From positions 1 to 16,555 of the forward strand of contig NVRZ01000044.1 of the NCBI GenBank assembly GCA_002401055.1: DNA of 16,555 nucleotides, given 5' to 3'. Positions 1 to 8,029 of the stretch are shown here, piece by piece; position 1 is the stretch's first letter; each line of letters starts with the position of its first letter. This DNA comes from Bacteroidota bacterium (GTDB lineage: Bacteria; Bacteroidota; Bacteroidia; NORP154). The notes beneath the pieces were generated by a model. The model ran no database searches. It was not told the DNA's origin and saw only the letters and a list, made by a program, of their open reading frames with translations. Position numbers and translations under genes: made by a program.

Positions 1-1
1 C

Positions 2-700
2 ACAGAAGGTGTTTCGTGGAATTTATATTCGTTGCTTGGAAACGGAAAAACTGTGTTACTTGATTTTTTCTTTGCTGCTTGTGTTCCATGCCAAACGTAT
101 ACACCGGAAATTGAACAGCTTTATCAGGATTATGGATCTGGAAGCTCCGATCTTATAGTGCTCGGGATTTCCGATCGTGATGATGACGCGGTCTTGGATT
201 CCTTTGCGATTCAGTATAACGTGACTTATCCTAGCGGCGGCAAACAAGGCAACGGCAATTTAATTACGAGCAACTACATGAGTTGGTTTTCCTTTCCCGG
301 ATGGCCTCAATATGGAGTAGTTTGTTCGGACACCACCATTTTTTGGGGTTTGACAGCTTCAATAGGTATGGCTGCGCTGCGGTCAAAAATTGACACTTGT
401 AGCATCATAACTTCAACCAGTAACTTGAAGAGAGATGTAATTACTTCATCAATATCTATCTATCCTCAACCTGCTAACGAAATGGTGTCGATCCAGTTGG
501 AAAACCCAAAAGGAAGAAATGTGAGCATCGTATTGTTGAATTTGCTCGGCTCAGTTGTTAAAGAGTATATACTTGAAAACTCAGGAGGCATAATAAAGCA
601 AAGTATAAATACAAAGAACTTGCCCGCTGGCACCTATATTTTGCAAATAGTAGAAGGAAACCGGGTACTTTCAAGATCTCGTGTCATAATTACTCATTAA
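2..700 (+). CDS. Thioredoxin-fold protein with T9SS type A sorting domain (5' end outside window)
   Basis: The frame is open from the first bases, so the N-terminus and signal peptide lie upstream of the window; a TTG at 32 is internal, not a start. The visible 232 residues begin with a redoxin/TlpA-like core: a hydrophobic strand (TVLLDFFFAAC) leads into a CVPC motif (visible residues 27-30), followed by a helix (TPEIEQLYQDY) and a strand (DLIVLGISDRD), the usual order in TlpA/AhpC-type domains. The last ~80 residues (from about ISIYPQPANEM to RSRVIITH) are a T9SS type A C-terminal sorting domain, with the PxPA start and the LPAGTYILQI block. Family knowledge predicts export by the Sec system, then passage through the outer membrane by T9SS with removal of the domain. 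A thiol-disulfide role is inferred from CxxC; the substrate is unknown. A promoter-like box for the next gene follows the stop. Confidence 0.85.
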   Translation, partial: TEGVSWNLYSLLGNGKTVLLDFFFAACVPCQTYTPEIEQLYQDYGSGSSDLIVLGISDRDDDAVLDSFAIQYNVTYPSGGKQGNGNLITSNYMSWFSFPGWPQYGVVCSDTTIFWGLTASIGMAALRSKIDTCSIITSTSNLKRDVITSSISIYPQPANEMVSIQLENPKGRNVSIVLLNLLGSVVKEYILENSGGIIKQSINTKNLPAGTYILQIVEGNRVLSRSRVIITH

Positions 701-712
701 ATCATAATCAAC

Positions 713-720
713 TATCTTTG
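713..720 (+). promoter_or_regulatory. Putative -7 element (TATCTTTG) for the Asp-box protein gene
   Basis: TATCTTTG matches the Bacteroidota -7 consensus TAnnTTTG at every fixed position and lies 20 bases before the ATG at 741. I see no TTG 17-23 bases upstream, so the -33 half is missing or degenerate. Transcription would start near 725, giving a leader of about 16 bases. Confidence 0.35.
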
Positions 721-740
721 AAACAACCAAATTGAAACCC

Positions 741-2240
741 ATGAAATATCTATTATTTATTCTGACTCTTAGCTTTAGTTTTTCGGTCAATGCGCAAACC
801 TTGACATGGTCGGCAGAATTTCCGGTAACAGGCGGAAGTTCTTATAATAATGTAAGGCCCAGGATTGCTCTGACAACAGGCAACACACCCATAATCATGT
901 GGGGTGACGATGTAAACAACGTTGTTTATACGGCAAAGTGGAATGGCTCTGGATTTACAGCACCGCTGAAGATTCACTCTGATAGCATCGATGTATTTAC
1001 CTCATATTGGGCTGGACCAGAGTTTGAGGCTGCAGGAGACACCGTTTTCATTGGATTAAAAGTCCTACCTGAAGCAGATAACGGCGTATACTCAGTAAGA
1101 TCTACCGATGGAGGCGTAACCTTTGACGATACCGTCCGAATTGATAATATTGGTGATAGCCTTGCGAGGTTTCCTACCGTAGCCATTGCCGATGGTGGGA
1201 ATCCGGTGTTCTCATACATGAAATTTGACCCGAACTGGATGGACGCCCAATATACGGTAGTAGAGTCAATGGATGGTGGCGATACTTTTGAAAAAGATGT
1301 TGAAGCTGGCCTTTTAGTAACTGGAGAAGCTTGCGATTGCTGTCCTGCGGCTATTAAAGCGGAAGGGCAAAGACACGTATTAATGTTTAGAAACAATGAC
1401 AACAATTTACGGGAAATGTGGTTTGCTTACTCAGACGACGAAGGCATGACTTTTACAGGTAGTGGAAATGTTGATACTACAGATTGGATTATATTTTCCT
1501 GCCCATCATCAGGACCTGATTTCATTTTCTCTGGAAATACAATTCATTCTACCTGGATGAGTTCAGGAGATGGGGGTGCATCTAAAGTATATGTGGGTAC
1601 ATATGATATCGGAACCTCGCAAATCTTGTATCACAATACGATAAGCAGCGTTATGCCAGTGGCTAATTATCAAAACTACTCAAGAATGGATGGTGAGCCA
1701 GGTATGTTAGGAGTTGTGCTTCAACACACCAATTTTGGAAATACTGACGTATTATTCGCTAGCTCATTGGCTGGAACTGCAGGATTAGTAGATAATTTTG
1801 ACACCGTTAATATTTCCACAACCGGAAGCCAGCAAAGTCCTGATATTGCCTATGCTGACGGAACATTTCATATTGTGTGGCAGGATCAAGAAACAGGTGA
1901 CGTAATCTATAGGAGTGCAACAGATTCAAGTTTTGTTCCGGATACAAGTGGAAATAATCCGAACTCCGTATTAAATCCGCTAGGTTCTGTACCAGGGATG
2001 CAAGTTAGCATAAGTCCCAATCCGTTTAATGATTTTACCACATTAATAATTAAACGAAAAAACATTGGATTCTATAGCGTGGATATATTTGATGCCTCAG
2101 GAAAAATAGTCCGACGTTACTCAAATCAAAAATCTAATGAGCTTACAATAAAAAGAGGTGAACTCCCTGGCGGAATGTATTTTTACAAACTCAATGGAAG
2201 TGAATACATTGCAAGCGGAAAGTTTGTTATATCGGAATAA
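741..2240 (+). CDS. Secreted Asp-box (sialidase-like beta-propeller) protein with T9SS sorting domain
   Basis: The ATG at 741 is chosen over an in-frame TTG at 732 because it gives a clean signal peptide (MKYLLFILTLSFSFSVNAQ, cleaved after about residue 19). The 499-residue product carries three Asp-box-like turns, STDGGVTF (121-128), SMDGGDTF (176-183) and SDDEGMTF (231-238), typical of BNR/sialidase-fold beta-propellers. Between the second and third is an unusual cysteine cluster, CDCCP (198-202). The last ~75 residues (VSISPNPFNDF onward, ending SGKFVISE) form a T9SS type A sorting domain, so the protein is expected at the cell surface or released. Fold and export are well supported. Enzymatic activity is not: I cannot identify the arginine triad and catalytic tyrosine of true sialidases, so it could be a binding protein. 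The OsmC gene begins 29 bases after the stop. Confidence 0.85.
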   Translation: MKYLLFILTLSFSFSVNAQTLTWSAEFPVTGGSSYNNVRPRIALTTGNTPIIMWGDDVNNVVYTAKWNGSGFTAPLKIHSDSIDVFTSYWAGPEFEAAGDTVFIGLKVLPEADNGVYSVRSTDGGVTFDDTVRIDNIGDSLARFPTVAIADGGNPVFSYMKFDPNWMDAQYTVVESMDGGDTFEKDVEAGLLVTGEACDCCPAAIKAEGQRHVLMFRNNDNNLREMWFAYSDDEGMTFTGSGNVDTTDWIIFSCPSSGPDFIFSGNTIHSTWMSSGDGGASKVYVGTYDIGTSQILYHNTISSVMPVANYQNYSRMDGEPGMLGVVLQHTNFGNTDVLFASSLAGTAGLVDNFDTVNISTTGSQQSPDIAYADGTFHIVWQDQETGDVIYRSATDSSFVPDTSGNNPNSVLNPLGSVPGMQVSISPNPFNDFTTLIIKRKNIGFYSVDIFDASGKIVRRYSNQKSNELTIKRGELPGGMYFYKLNGSEYIASGKFVISE

Positions 2241-2269
2241 GAATCATTCGTAAAATTTATTATTTTATC

Positions 2270-2680
2270 ATGAAGAGAACATCAACTGCTATCTGGGAAG
2301 GAAGCGGGAAAGAAGGCTCAGGCAATCTTTCCTCACAATCAGAAATTTTAAACAATACACCCTACTCCTTTTCATCGAGGTTTGAAGAAGGATCAGGAAC
2401 TAATCCGGAAGAATTAATTGCTGCCGCACACGCCGGTTGTTTCGCAATGAAGCTTAGCTTTATATTAGGAGCTGCTGGGTATACTCCAGATAAACTAGAA
2501 GCTAAATGTGAGGTAACGCTTGACGATGGAGCAATAACGTCATCACAGATTACATTAAACGCGTCAGTACCAGGAATTGATGAGGATACATTTGCCAAAT
2601 CAGTAAAGGATGCAGAAGAGAATTGCCCTATTTCAAAGGTGTTGAGCACCAATATCAGTGTTGATTACACGCTGAGTTAA
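2270..2680 (+). CDS. OsmC family peroxiredoxin-like protein
   Basis: This 136-residue cytoplasmic protein has the full length of OsmC proteins. Members of the OsmC/Ohr family reduce organic hydroperoxides with a pair of cysteines. Both are visible: Cys57 in the helix motif AAAHAGCFAM and Cys119 in AEENCPISK. The N-terminal segment (TAIWEGSGKEGSG, then SSRFEEGSGTNPEELI) matches the OsmC subfamily, which places an Arg (Arg37) and Glu near the active site. The motifs resemble OsmC more than Ohr, but I cannot separate the two without an alignment. The ATG at 2270 is the first in frame; no Shine-Dalgarno site is apparent. The gap of 29 bases from the secreted Asp-box gene allows co-transcription, though the functions do not obviously connect. 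Confidence 0.9.
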   Translation: MKRTSTAIWEGSGKEGSGNLSSQSEILNNTPYSFSSRFEEGSGTNPEELIAAAHAGCFAMKLSFILGAAGYTPDKLEAKCEVTLDDGAITSSQITLNASVPGIDEDTFAKSVKDAEENCPISKVLSTNISVDYTLS

Positions 2681-2716
2681 AGGGAGGTTTCCAAATCACT
2701 AAATTGTGTTTTATAC

Positions 2717-2747
2717 TTGTTGGCCGCAACCAACCTGACTATCTTAC
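2717..2747 (+). promoter_or_regulatory. Weak promoter candidate for the muramidase-like gene
   Basis: TTG (2717-2719), a 20-base spacer and TATCTTAC (2740-2747) resemble the Bacteroidota TTG-N(17-23)-TAnnTTTG promoter, but two of the six fixed -7 bases differ. It sits about 38 bases upstream of the ATG at 2786, a reasonable distance. A tentative call. Confidence 0.25.
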
Positions 2748-2785
2748 GTCTAATTCAAAAATAATCTAGGTTGCCCGCCTTTTAA

Positions 2786-3478
2786 ATGAAGAAGCAAGAA
2801 AAGAAAATTATCGGGTTTTCATTGCTCAGCAGCATTGTTATTCTTACCGTTTTTGCTGGGTACGAGCTGCTTCAGAATGAACGGATTCTACATCTTTTGG
2901 ATAAAGTGCAGAAGCAACTTGAAGTTTATATTGAGAAGCCTTCAACGATCGGATTGAATGCAACTCAACTTACAGACCTCAACTACGGCCAGGAAATAGA
3001 AGAAGTTGCAGTCAAGTATGGACTGCCTGCTAATTATTTAAAAGCCCTGGTTGTACTTGAGTGTTCCGGCAACAAGCCTGTGGAGCCTCGATTTGAAAAG
3101 CACATATTCCGTAAATTAAAAAATGTACGAAGCACAAAAGGCAGGTATTACGAGAAGGTAACCCATGAAATATTACATGACGCCTCAGATGCCGCATTAA
3201 AGAATTTATCCAGATCCTGGGGACCGTTTCAACTCATGGGATATAAATGTCTGCAATTAAATGTCTTGATTAATGACATACGTGGAGAAGATGCCCTCGA
3301 CTGGGGAGCCAAGTGGATTCAGATGGAATATGGGCATTTATTAGAACAGAAAAGATTCAAAGACGCTTTCCACTATCATAATTCAGGCAGACTTTTTCCA
3401 GCAGATGGAATTCCTGCTACCCATGATCCAAAGTACGTAGAGAAGGGTCTGAAATATATGAATCATTTTAGGAAGTAG
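2786..3478 (+). CDS. Membrane-anchored N-acetylmuramidase/lytic transglycosylase-like protein
   Basis: The 230-residue product starts with a charged cap (MKKQEKK) and one hydrophobic segment (about residues 8-28), most likely an uncleaved inner-membrane anchor with the rest in the periplasm. Residues 64-228 look like a lysozyme-fold domain: KYGLPANYLKALVVLECSG places a likely catalytic acid at Glu92, followed by PRFEKHIFRKL (101-111) and SWGPFQLMGYKC (144-155). The Glu, then RFExHxF, then SWGxFQxMG order is that of the N-acetylmuramidase family (DUF3380/PF11860), which cuts the MurNAc-GlcNAc backbone of peptidoglycan. The assignment rests on these motifs; the exact cleavage chemistry is not visible. 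There is no SPOR, LysM or other wall-binding domain. It could be a phage-derived lysin relative, but no phage genes are nearby. The gene converges on the DUF5679-type gene. Confidence 0.75.
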   Translation: MKKQEKKIIGFSLLSSIVILTVFAGYELLQNERILHLLDKVQKQLEVYIEKPSTIGLNATQLTDLNYGQEIEEVAVKYGLPANYLKALVVLECSGNKPVEPRFEKHIFRKLKNVRSTKGRYYEKVTHEILHDASDAALKNLSRSWGPFQLMGYKCLQLNVLINDIRGEDALDWGAKWIQMEYGHLLEQKRFKDAFHYHNSGRLFPADGIPATHDPKYVEKGLKYMNHFRK

Positions 3479-3513
3479 TCGCTTCAGTAGTTACACCCGG
3501 TCGAAAAATTGCA

Positions 3514-3560
3514 CAAAAAACCCCCCGTCAGAACATTATAAATGCACTGATACGAGGGGC
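3514..3560 (-). terminator. Intrinsic terminator of the zinc-ribbon gene
   Basis: Read on the minus strand, CCCCTCGT (3559-3552) pairs with ACGGGGGG (3528-3521) through eight pairs including one G-U. After a two-base AT bulge, CAG/CTG adds three pairs, and CATT/AATG can pair inside the loop. The stem is followed at once by six T (3520-3515). It lies 26 bases past the stop at 3586, ideal for ending that transcript. On the plus strand no T-tract follows, so it should act in one direction only. Confidence 0.85.
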
Positions 3561-3585
3561 AATAGAATGTGGTGTTAACGTATAA

Positions 3586-3732
3586 CTACGCCTTACCCAA
3601 AATCCTAAATACTTTTGTTCCACAAGTACCGCAAGTTCCTTTTGCAGCCTTCATACCGTTCTTCATAACGACTTCTTCAACGTTCTGAATCTCTACTTGT
3701 TTTTTGCATTTCATGCATCTTCCTTCAGCCAT
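3586..3732 (-). CDS. Small zinc-ribbon protein, DUF5679 type (48 aa)
   Basis: This short gene reads ATG at 3732 to TAG at 3588-3586. The product starts MAEGRCMKCKKQVEI and ends GTCGTCGTKVFRILGKA. Two CxxC knuckles, Cys6/Cys9 (CMKC) and Cys34/Cys37 (CGTC), are set to bind one zinc ion in a rubredoxin-like ribbon. The MAEGxCxKC start, the middle MKNGMKAAKGTC and the short KVFRI tail are the pattern of the DUF5679 family, small cytoplasmic proteins of unknown function found widely in bacteria and archaea. The match is from memory, not a search. The gene has a strong terminator just downstream and a candidate promoter upstream, so it seems to be a separate transcription unit. No Shine-Dalgarno site is visible. 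Confidence 0.85.
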   Translation of the reverse strand: MAEGRCMKCKKQVEIQNVEEVVMKNGMKAAKGTCGTCGTKVFRILGKA

Positions 3733-4025
3733 GATTTTATGTTTTAGTTATTAATTAAGTTTGAATACGGCAATAATAGTAATTGTTCGTTAATAGAATA
3801 ACAAATTCAGTAGAAACTTATTCACTATATAGGTTGATAAATAATTGGAAGCATGTGGCTTACGCAATAGTTAGATCATTATAAAAAGAAAAATTATAAC
3901 CCAATTCAAACTATTCGTCAGAAAAAGGAAGATTTTGGCAAACTAAAATAGGCAGAAAGTAATGGGTATTGGGAAGAGTCGTGATGAAGAACCGTGAACC
4001 AAATTCTGTCAACTGAAAACCAACC
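3733..4025. other. AT-rich intergenic region between icmF and the zinc-ribbon gene
   Basis: In these 293 bases between two minus-strand genes I find no credible coding frame with protein-like content, no RNA gene and no hairpin with a T-tract that would terminate icmF. The only candidate element is the weak minus-strand promoter at 3771-3805. The frames that enter this region from icmF are out-of-frame shadows. Confidence 0.5.
3771..3805 (-). promoter_or_regulatory. Candidate promoter for the zinc-ribbon gene
   Basis: On the minus strand TTTG (3805-3802), a 23-base spacer and TATTATTG (3778-3771) resemble the Bacteroidota -33/-7 pair; one fixed -7 base differs and the spacer is at the long end of the accepted range. 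The -7 box is about 38 bases before the ATG. Confidence 0.35.
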
Positions 4026-7000
4026 TTACATATTCCGTCTATACTGCCCACCGACTCCAAACAAAGTCTCTGTAATCTGCCCCAGCGAACAATACTTACA
4101 TGCCTCCATGAGTGCTTCAAAGAGGTTGTCATTTTGCACTGCGATCTTTTTAAGAATCGACAAATGCTCACCAGACTCGGCGCTGTTGCGTTTCTTCAGT
4201 TCATCTACCATACTAATCTGGTATTTCTTTTCAACTTCAGTGGCTCTTATCACCTCTTTGGGCAGAATAGTTGGTGAGCCATCCGCACTCAGGAAGGTAT
4301 TAACGCCAATCAATGGTAATTCACCAGAGTGCTTCAGGGTTTCGTAGTAAAGGCTCTCCTCCTGTATTTTACCTCGCTGGTACATGGTCTCCATGGCTCC
4401 AAGTACACCACCCCTTTCGGTGATGTTGTCAAATTCTAGCATTACTGCCTCCTCTACCAAATCTGTTAGCTCTTCAATTATAAAGCTCCCTTGAATAGGA
4501 TTCTCATTCTTGGATAAGCCCAACTCCTTATTGATGATCAACTGAATCGCCATCGCTCTTCTAACGCTTTCCTCAGTCGGTGTGGTGATCGCCTCGTCAT
4601 AGGCATTGGTGTGCAGAGAGTTACAATTGTCGTAGATAGCATAAAGCGCCTGTAAAGTGGTTCTTATGTCATTGAAACCAATTTCCTGGGCATGTAATGA
4701 GCGACCACTGGTTTGGATGTGGTATTTCAATTTCTGACTCCTATTACCTGTCTTGTACTTCTCCCGCATGGCCTTGGACCAAATTCTTCTGGCCACCCTA
4801 CCTATTACCGCGTATTCTGGGTCTATGCCATTACTAAAGAAAAAGCTAAGATTGGGTGCGAATTTGTCAACATCCATACCCCGACTTGCGTAATACTCAA
4901 CATAGGTAAAACCATTTGCCAAGGTGAATGCAAGCTGCGTGATCGGGTTCGATCCAGCCTCTGCAATGTGGTAGCCACTGATACTAACAGAATAAAAATT
5001 CCTTACGCTGTGATCAATGAAATAAGACTGTACATCACCCATTAATCGCAGTGCAAACTCCGTGCTAAAGATGCAGGTATTCTGCGCCTGATCCTCCTTT
5101 AATATATCTGCCTGAACGGTGCCCCTTGTTAAAGATAATGCCTTCTTCTTCAATTTGTTATACACGTTTACCGGAAGTACTTGATCGCCCGTTACTCCAA
5201 GCAGCATTAAGCCCAATCCATCATTTCCTTTTGGAAGTTTTCCATTGTAGGTAGGTCGCTTCGTTTTTTTCTTTTTAAAGATGACATCAATCCTCTTATT
5301 CACCTGCTTTTCAATGCCCTTTTCCTTGATATACAATTCACATTGCTGATCGATAGCGGTATTCATGTAATAAGCCAACAACATAGGAGCCGGGCCATTA
5401 ATTGTCATCGATACAGATGTCTTTGGGTCACATAAATTAAAACCACTGTACAGCTTTTTGGCATCATCAAGGCAACATATACTTACCCCGGAGTTGCCAA
5501 TCTTACCATAGATATCAGGACGCGTTTCAGGGTCCCTACCATACAGCGTTACACTGTCAAAAGCTGTTGAAAGTCGTTTTGCCGGCATATCGAGCGACAC
5601 ATAATGAAATCGCTTGTTGGTCCGCTCCGGACCTCCTTCACCAGCAAACATGCGAGTGGGATCTTCTTCCTCTCGTTTAAATGGAAAAACACCAGAGGTA
5701 AATGGAAATTCTCCAGGTACATTTTCCTGTAAATTCCACTTGAGTATATCGCCCCATGCCTTATACGTGGGTAGTGAGATTTTTGGAATCTTGGTATGCG
5801 ATAAGGACTCGGTGTGTGTCTTTATATTGATTTCCTTATCCCTTACCTTGAAAGTGTATATCTCATTCTTGTACCTTGCCACTTTCTTTGGCCACTCCTT
5901 TATGATCTGGTAGTTGCTCGAGTCCAGCGTTTTCACCATTTTTTTGTAGCTCGCTTCAAGCTCTTTTACAACTTTCATATTCCCCTCTCTCTTCAACGCA
6001 TCAATAGAAAGATTTAACGCATAAAGATCTTGAGCAATTTTCCTCTGATCCTCTGCCCATTCGTTGTAGTTTCTAACCGCATCCGAAATCTCACTGAGGT
6101 ATCTCACGCGCTTGGGAGGGATAATGTATATCTTCTCACTCAGCTCCTCCGTTGACTCGATACGACTTATAAAGTAAGCCTCTGTCTTCTCGGTAATCGT
6201 CTCAATGAGCTTCTTGTACAGTGTATTTGTACCCGGATCATTAAACTGGCTTGCGATGGTACCAAATACAGGTACCTCAGCGTCTTTCATATCAAACAGT
6301 TGCCTGTTCCGCTTGTATTGCTTCTTTACGTCTCTTAAGGCATCCATTGCACCTCTTTTATCGAACTTGTTAAGTGCAATTATATCTGCATAGTCCAACA
6401 TGTCAATTTTTTCCAACTGGGTAGCCGCGCCATACTCAGGAGTCATCACATACATACTCACATCTGAATGATCAATGATCTCAGTATCTGATTGACCAAT
6501 TCCGGAGGTCTCTAGAATAATTAAGTCAAATTTGGCGGCTTTTAATATGTCAATAGATTCCTGAACGTGTTTAGAAACGGCAAGATTGCTCTGCCTCGTC
6601 GCTAGGGATCGCATGTAACAACGTGGACTAAAAATGCTGTTCATCCTGATCCTGTCGCCCAACAAGGCTCCTCCAGTTCTACGCTTAGATGGATCCACCG
6701 ATATAATCCCGATAGTTTTCTTAGGAAAGTCAACCAGGAATCTGCGCACCATTTCGTCGACTAATGAGGATTTTCCTGATCCGCCTGTACCAGTTATTCC
6801 TACCACCGGAGTATTTACCTCCTTTGCCACATCTTGAATCCTTTTCAGTACTTCTCTATTCTCTTTAGGAAAGTTCTCAGCTCCTGAAATAAGCCTCGCA
6901 ATGATCGCAGGGTTTTGCTCAGAAATGGCTGAAGGCTCTCCATTTAAGTTGTGGCCAACTGGGAAATCTGCCCTCTTCATTAGGTCGTCTATCATTCCTT

Positions 7001-7403
7001 GCAAGCCCATGGTCCTGCCATCATCCGGATGATAAATCCTTGTAATACCATATTCTTGCAATTCCTTTATCTCATCTGGCAAAATAGTTCCTCCTCCTCC
7101 TCCAAAAATCTTTATATGACTACTTCCTCTTTCTTTAAGAAGATCATACATGTATTTGAAATATTCGGTGTGTCCTCCCTGATAAGAAGTCATGGCGATG
7201 GCCTGCGCATCTTCCTGTATAGCGCATTCAACTACTTCTTGTGCAGAACGATCGTGCCCAAGATGAATAACTTCAGCTCCAGAACCCTGAATTACCCTTC
7301 TCATTATGTTGATAGCCGCATCATGCCCATCAAACAAGGAAGCCGCCGTTACAATGCGAATTTTATTCTTTGGAATATAAGGGGAAGCTTTTTTAGTAGC
7401 CAT
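4026..7403 (-). CDS. icmF: Fused isobutyryl-CoA mutase (B12-dependent acyl-CoA mutase with built-in G-protein chaperone)
   Basis: The 1125-residue enzyme interconverts isobutyryl-CoA and n-butyryl-CoA (some homologues also act on isovaleryl/pivalyl-CoA) using adenosylcobalamin. The domain order is that of IcmF, not of methylmalonyl-CoA mutase. An N-terminal cobalamin-binding domain (about 12-145) carries FDGHDAAI, with the cobalt-binding His at 27, plus SYQGG and the GGGGG loop. A MeaB-like GTPase (about 190-415) has Walker A GTGGSGKS (205-212) and an NKFD base-recognition motif. After a helical linker comes the TIM-barrel substrate domain (about 550 to the end), with [33 protein letters not shown] and [20 protein letters not shown], blocks typical of IcmF. 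The ATG at 7403 is preferred to an in-frame TTG at 7409, which falls within a promoter-like box. Length and motifs are complete. Substrate choice is inferred from the family. It is probably monocistronic and divergent from a lipoprotein gene. Confidence 0.93.
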   Translation of the reverse strand: MATKKASPYIPKNKIRIVTAASLFDGHDAAINIMRRVIQGSGAEVIHLGHDRSAQEVVECAIQEDAQAIAMTSYQGGHTEYFKYMYDLLKERGSSHIKIFGGGGGTILPDEIKELQEYGITRIYHPDDGRTMGLQGMIDDLMKRADFPVGHNLNGEPSAISEQNPAIIARLISGAENFPKENREVLKRIQDVAKEVNTPVVGITGTGGSGKSSLVDEMVRRFLVDFPKKTIGIISVDPSKRRTGGALLGDRIRMNSIFSPRCYMRSLATRQSNLAVSKHVQESIDILKAAKFDLIILETSGIGQSDTEIIDHSDVSMYVMTPEYGAATQLEKIDMLDYADIIALNKFDKRGAMDALRDVKKQYKRNRQLFDMKDAEVPVFGTIASQFNDPGTNTLYKKLIETITEKTEAYFISRIESTEELSEKIYIIPPKRVRYLSEISDAVRNYNEWAEDQRKIAQDLYALNLSIDALKREGNMKVVKELEASYKKMVKTLDSSNYQIIKEWPKKVARYKNEIYTFKVRDKEINIKTHTESLSHTKIPKISLPTYKAWGDILKWNLQENVPGEFPFTSGVFPFKREEEDPTRMFAGEGGPERTNKRFHYVSLDMPAKRLSTAFDSVTLYGRDPETRPDIYGKIGNSGVSICCLDDAKKLYSGFNLCDPKTSVSMTINGPAPMLLAYYMNTAIDQQCELYIKEKGIEKQVNKRIDVIFKKKKTKRPTYNGKLPKGNDGLGLMLLGVTGDQVLPVNVYNKLKKKALSLTRGTVQADILKEDQAQNTCIFSTEFALRLMGDVQSYFIDHSVRNFYSVSISGYHIAEAGSNPITQLAFTLANGFTYVEYYASRGMDVDKFAPNLSFFFSNGIDPEYAVIGRVARRIWSKAMREKYKTGNRSQKLKYHIQTSGRSLHAQEIGFNDIRTTLQALYAIYDNCNSLHTNAYDEAITTPTEESVRRAMAIQLIINKELGLSKNENPIQGSFIIEELTDLVEEAVMLEFDNITERGGVLGAMETMYQRGKIQEESLYYETLKHSGELPLIGVNTFLSADGSPTILPKEVIRATEVEKKYQISMVDELKKRNSAESGEHLSILKKIAVQNDNLFEALMEACKYCSLGQITETLFGVGGQYRRNM

Positions 7404-7406
7404 GCA

Positions 7407-7437
7407 CAAATTTAGCCTTTATAAGCATACTTAACAA
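7407..7437 (-). promoter_or_regulatory. Candidate icmF promoter (TTG-N20-TAAATTTG)
   Basis: On the minus strand TTG (7437-7435), exactly 20 bases, then TAAATTTG (7414-7407) fit the Bacteroidota promoter consensus with a perfect -7 box. The box ends only three bases before the ATG at 7403, so transcription would begin at or near the start codon, implying a leaderless mRNA. Confidence 0.5.
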
Positions 7438-7487
7438 GATGTGTAGCGCAGGATATTATCTATATTTACAAATAATACCTGATACAA

Positions 7488-7964
7488 ATGCGCTTATACC
7501 CTCTCGTTCTATTATTGTTAATCATAGCAATTGAATATGGTTGTAGCGCGGGCAAAATAGCACAGACTGTAAACAATAGCGAAATAAAGAAAACAATTCC
7601 CAACTCACCGCGATCCGTAAAAGGATGTTACGCTCATGCTACTATTCTTGAAATATTACCTGATTTAAATGAGAAGGACGTCAATGATCCTTGTGCCAAT
7701 GTTCCATGTTACGCCAGAGTTCGAATAGACAGAGTCGTTAATAGAGGTATGGAATGCCACAACAGTGTTCACGGACGAGCTGAATTAAAAGTATTCTTCT
7801 CCTGCTCCCTAGTTCAAACGGGAGAGGCCTTATTCCCAGGAATGGCCGCCTCATATGCTGGCTTGAAAATAAATGATAGATTTGCAGCCACTTTTCTCAC
7901 GTACTCGAGGGGAGATCAAGAAGCAATCACGTACAAAGTTACAGGATATCAGAAGATAGATTAA
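7488..7964 (+). CDS. Cysteine-rich exported protein, putative lipoprotein, function unknown
   Basis: I do not recognise this family. The 158-residue product opens with a signal sequence (MRLYPLVLLLLIIAIEYGC). Cys19 may be the lipidated residue, but the box IEYGC has Glu at -3, so an ordinary cleaved signal peptide is also possible. The mature part contains five more cysteines (47, 69, 74, 90, 106), including DPCANVPCYARVRI, and seems rich in beta strands (CYAHATILEIL, AELKVFFSCSL, RFAATFLTY). The even spread of cysteines suggests disulfides in the periplasm or at the surface. The arrangement loosely recalls netrin/TIMP-like OB folds, but I would not assign that. The ATG at 7488 is the first in frame. 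It precedes a T9SS cargo gene by 65 bases on the same strand and is divergent from icmF. Confidence 0.75.
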   Translation: MRLYPLVLLLLIIAIEYGCSAGKIAQTVNNSEIKKTIPNSPRSVKGCYAHATILEILPDLNEKDVNDPCANVPCYARVRIDRVVNRGMECHNSVHGRAELKVFFSCSLVQTGEALFPGMAASYAGLKINDRFAATFLTYSRGDQEAITYKVTGYQKID

Positions 7965-8029
7965 TCAGGTAACAAGCGTACAATACTTCCGATAAATCTT
8001 TAAATTTAGTATCTTAGTAAAAAGGGGAA

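Noticed and set aside
732..740. TTG start for the Asp-box protein
   Set aside because: The ATG three codons later gives a standard signal peptide and the better distance from the -7 box.
2717..2735. Short GTTG/CAAC inverted repeat after the OsmC gene as a terminator
   Set aside because: Only four pairs and no T-tract follow; it overlaps a weak promoter candidate instead.
3911..4347. Open frames on both strands overlapping the 3' end of icmF
   Set aside because: Their translations lack family features and overlap the well-supported icmF frame; they are shadows.
4945..4955. GGGTTCGATCC, similar to a tRNA T-arm
   Set aside because: It lies inside the icmF reading frame and no acceptor, D or anticodon arms surround it.
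7461..7468. TATATTTA box upstream of the cysteine-rich protein as a promoter
   Set aside because: It differs from the consensus at the final base and has no -33 partner, so it was not listed as a feature.
8000..8029. TAAATTTA box upstream of the sortilin-like gene as a promoter
   Set aside because: The last -7 base differs and no TTG lies 17-23 bases upstream; AT-rich DNA gives such matches by chance.
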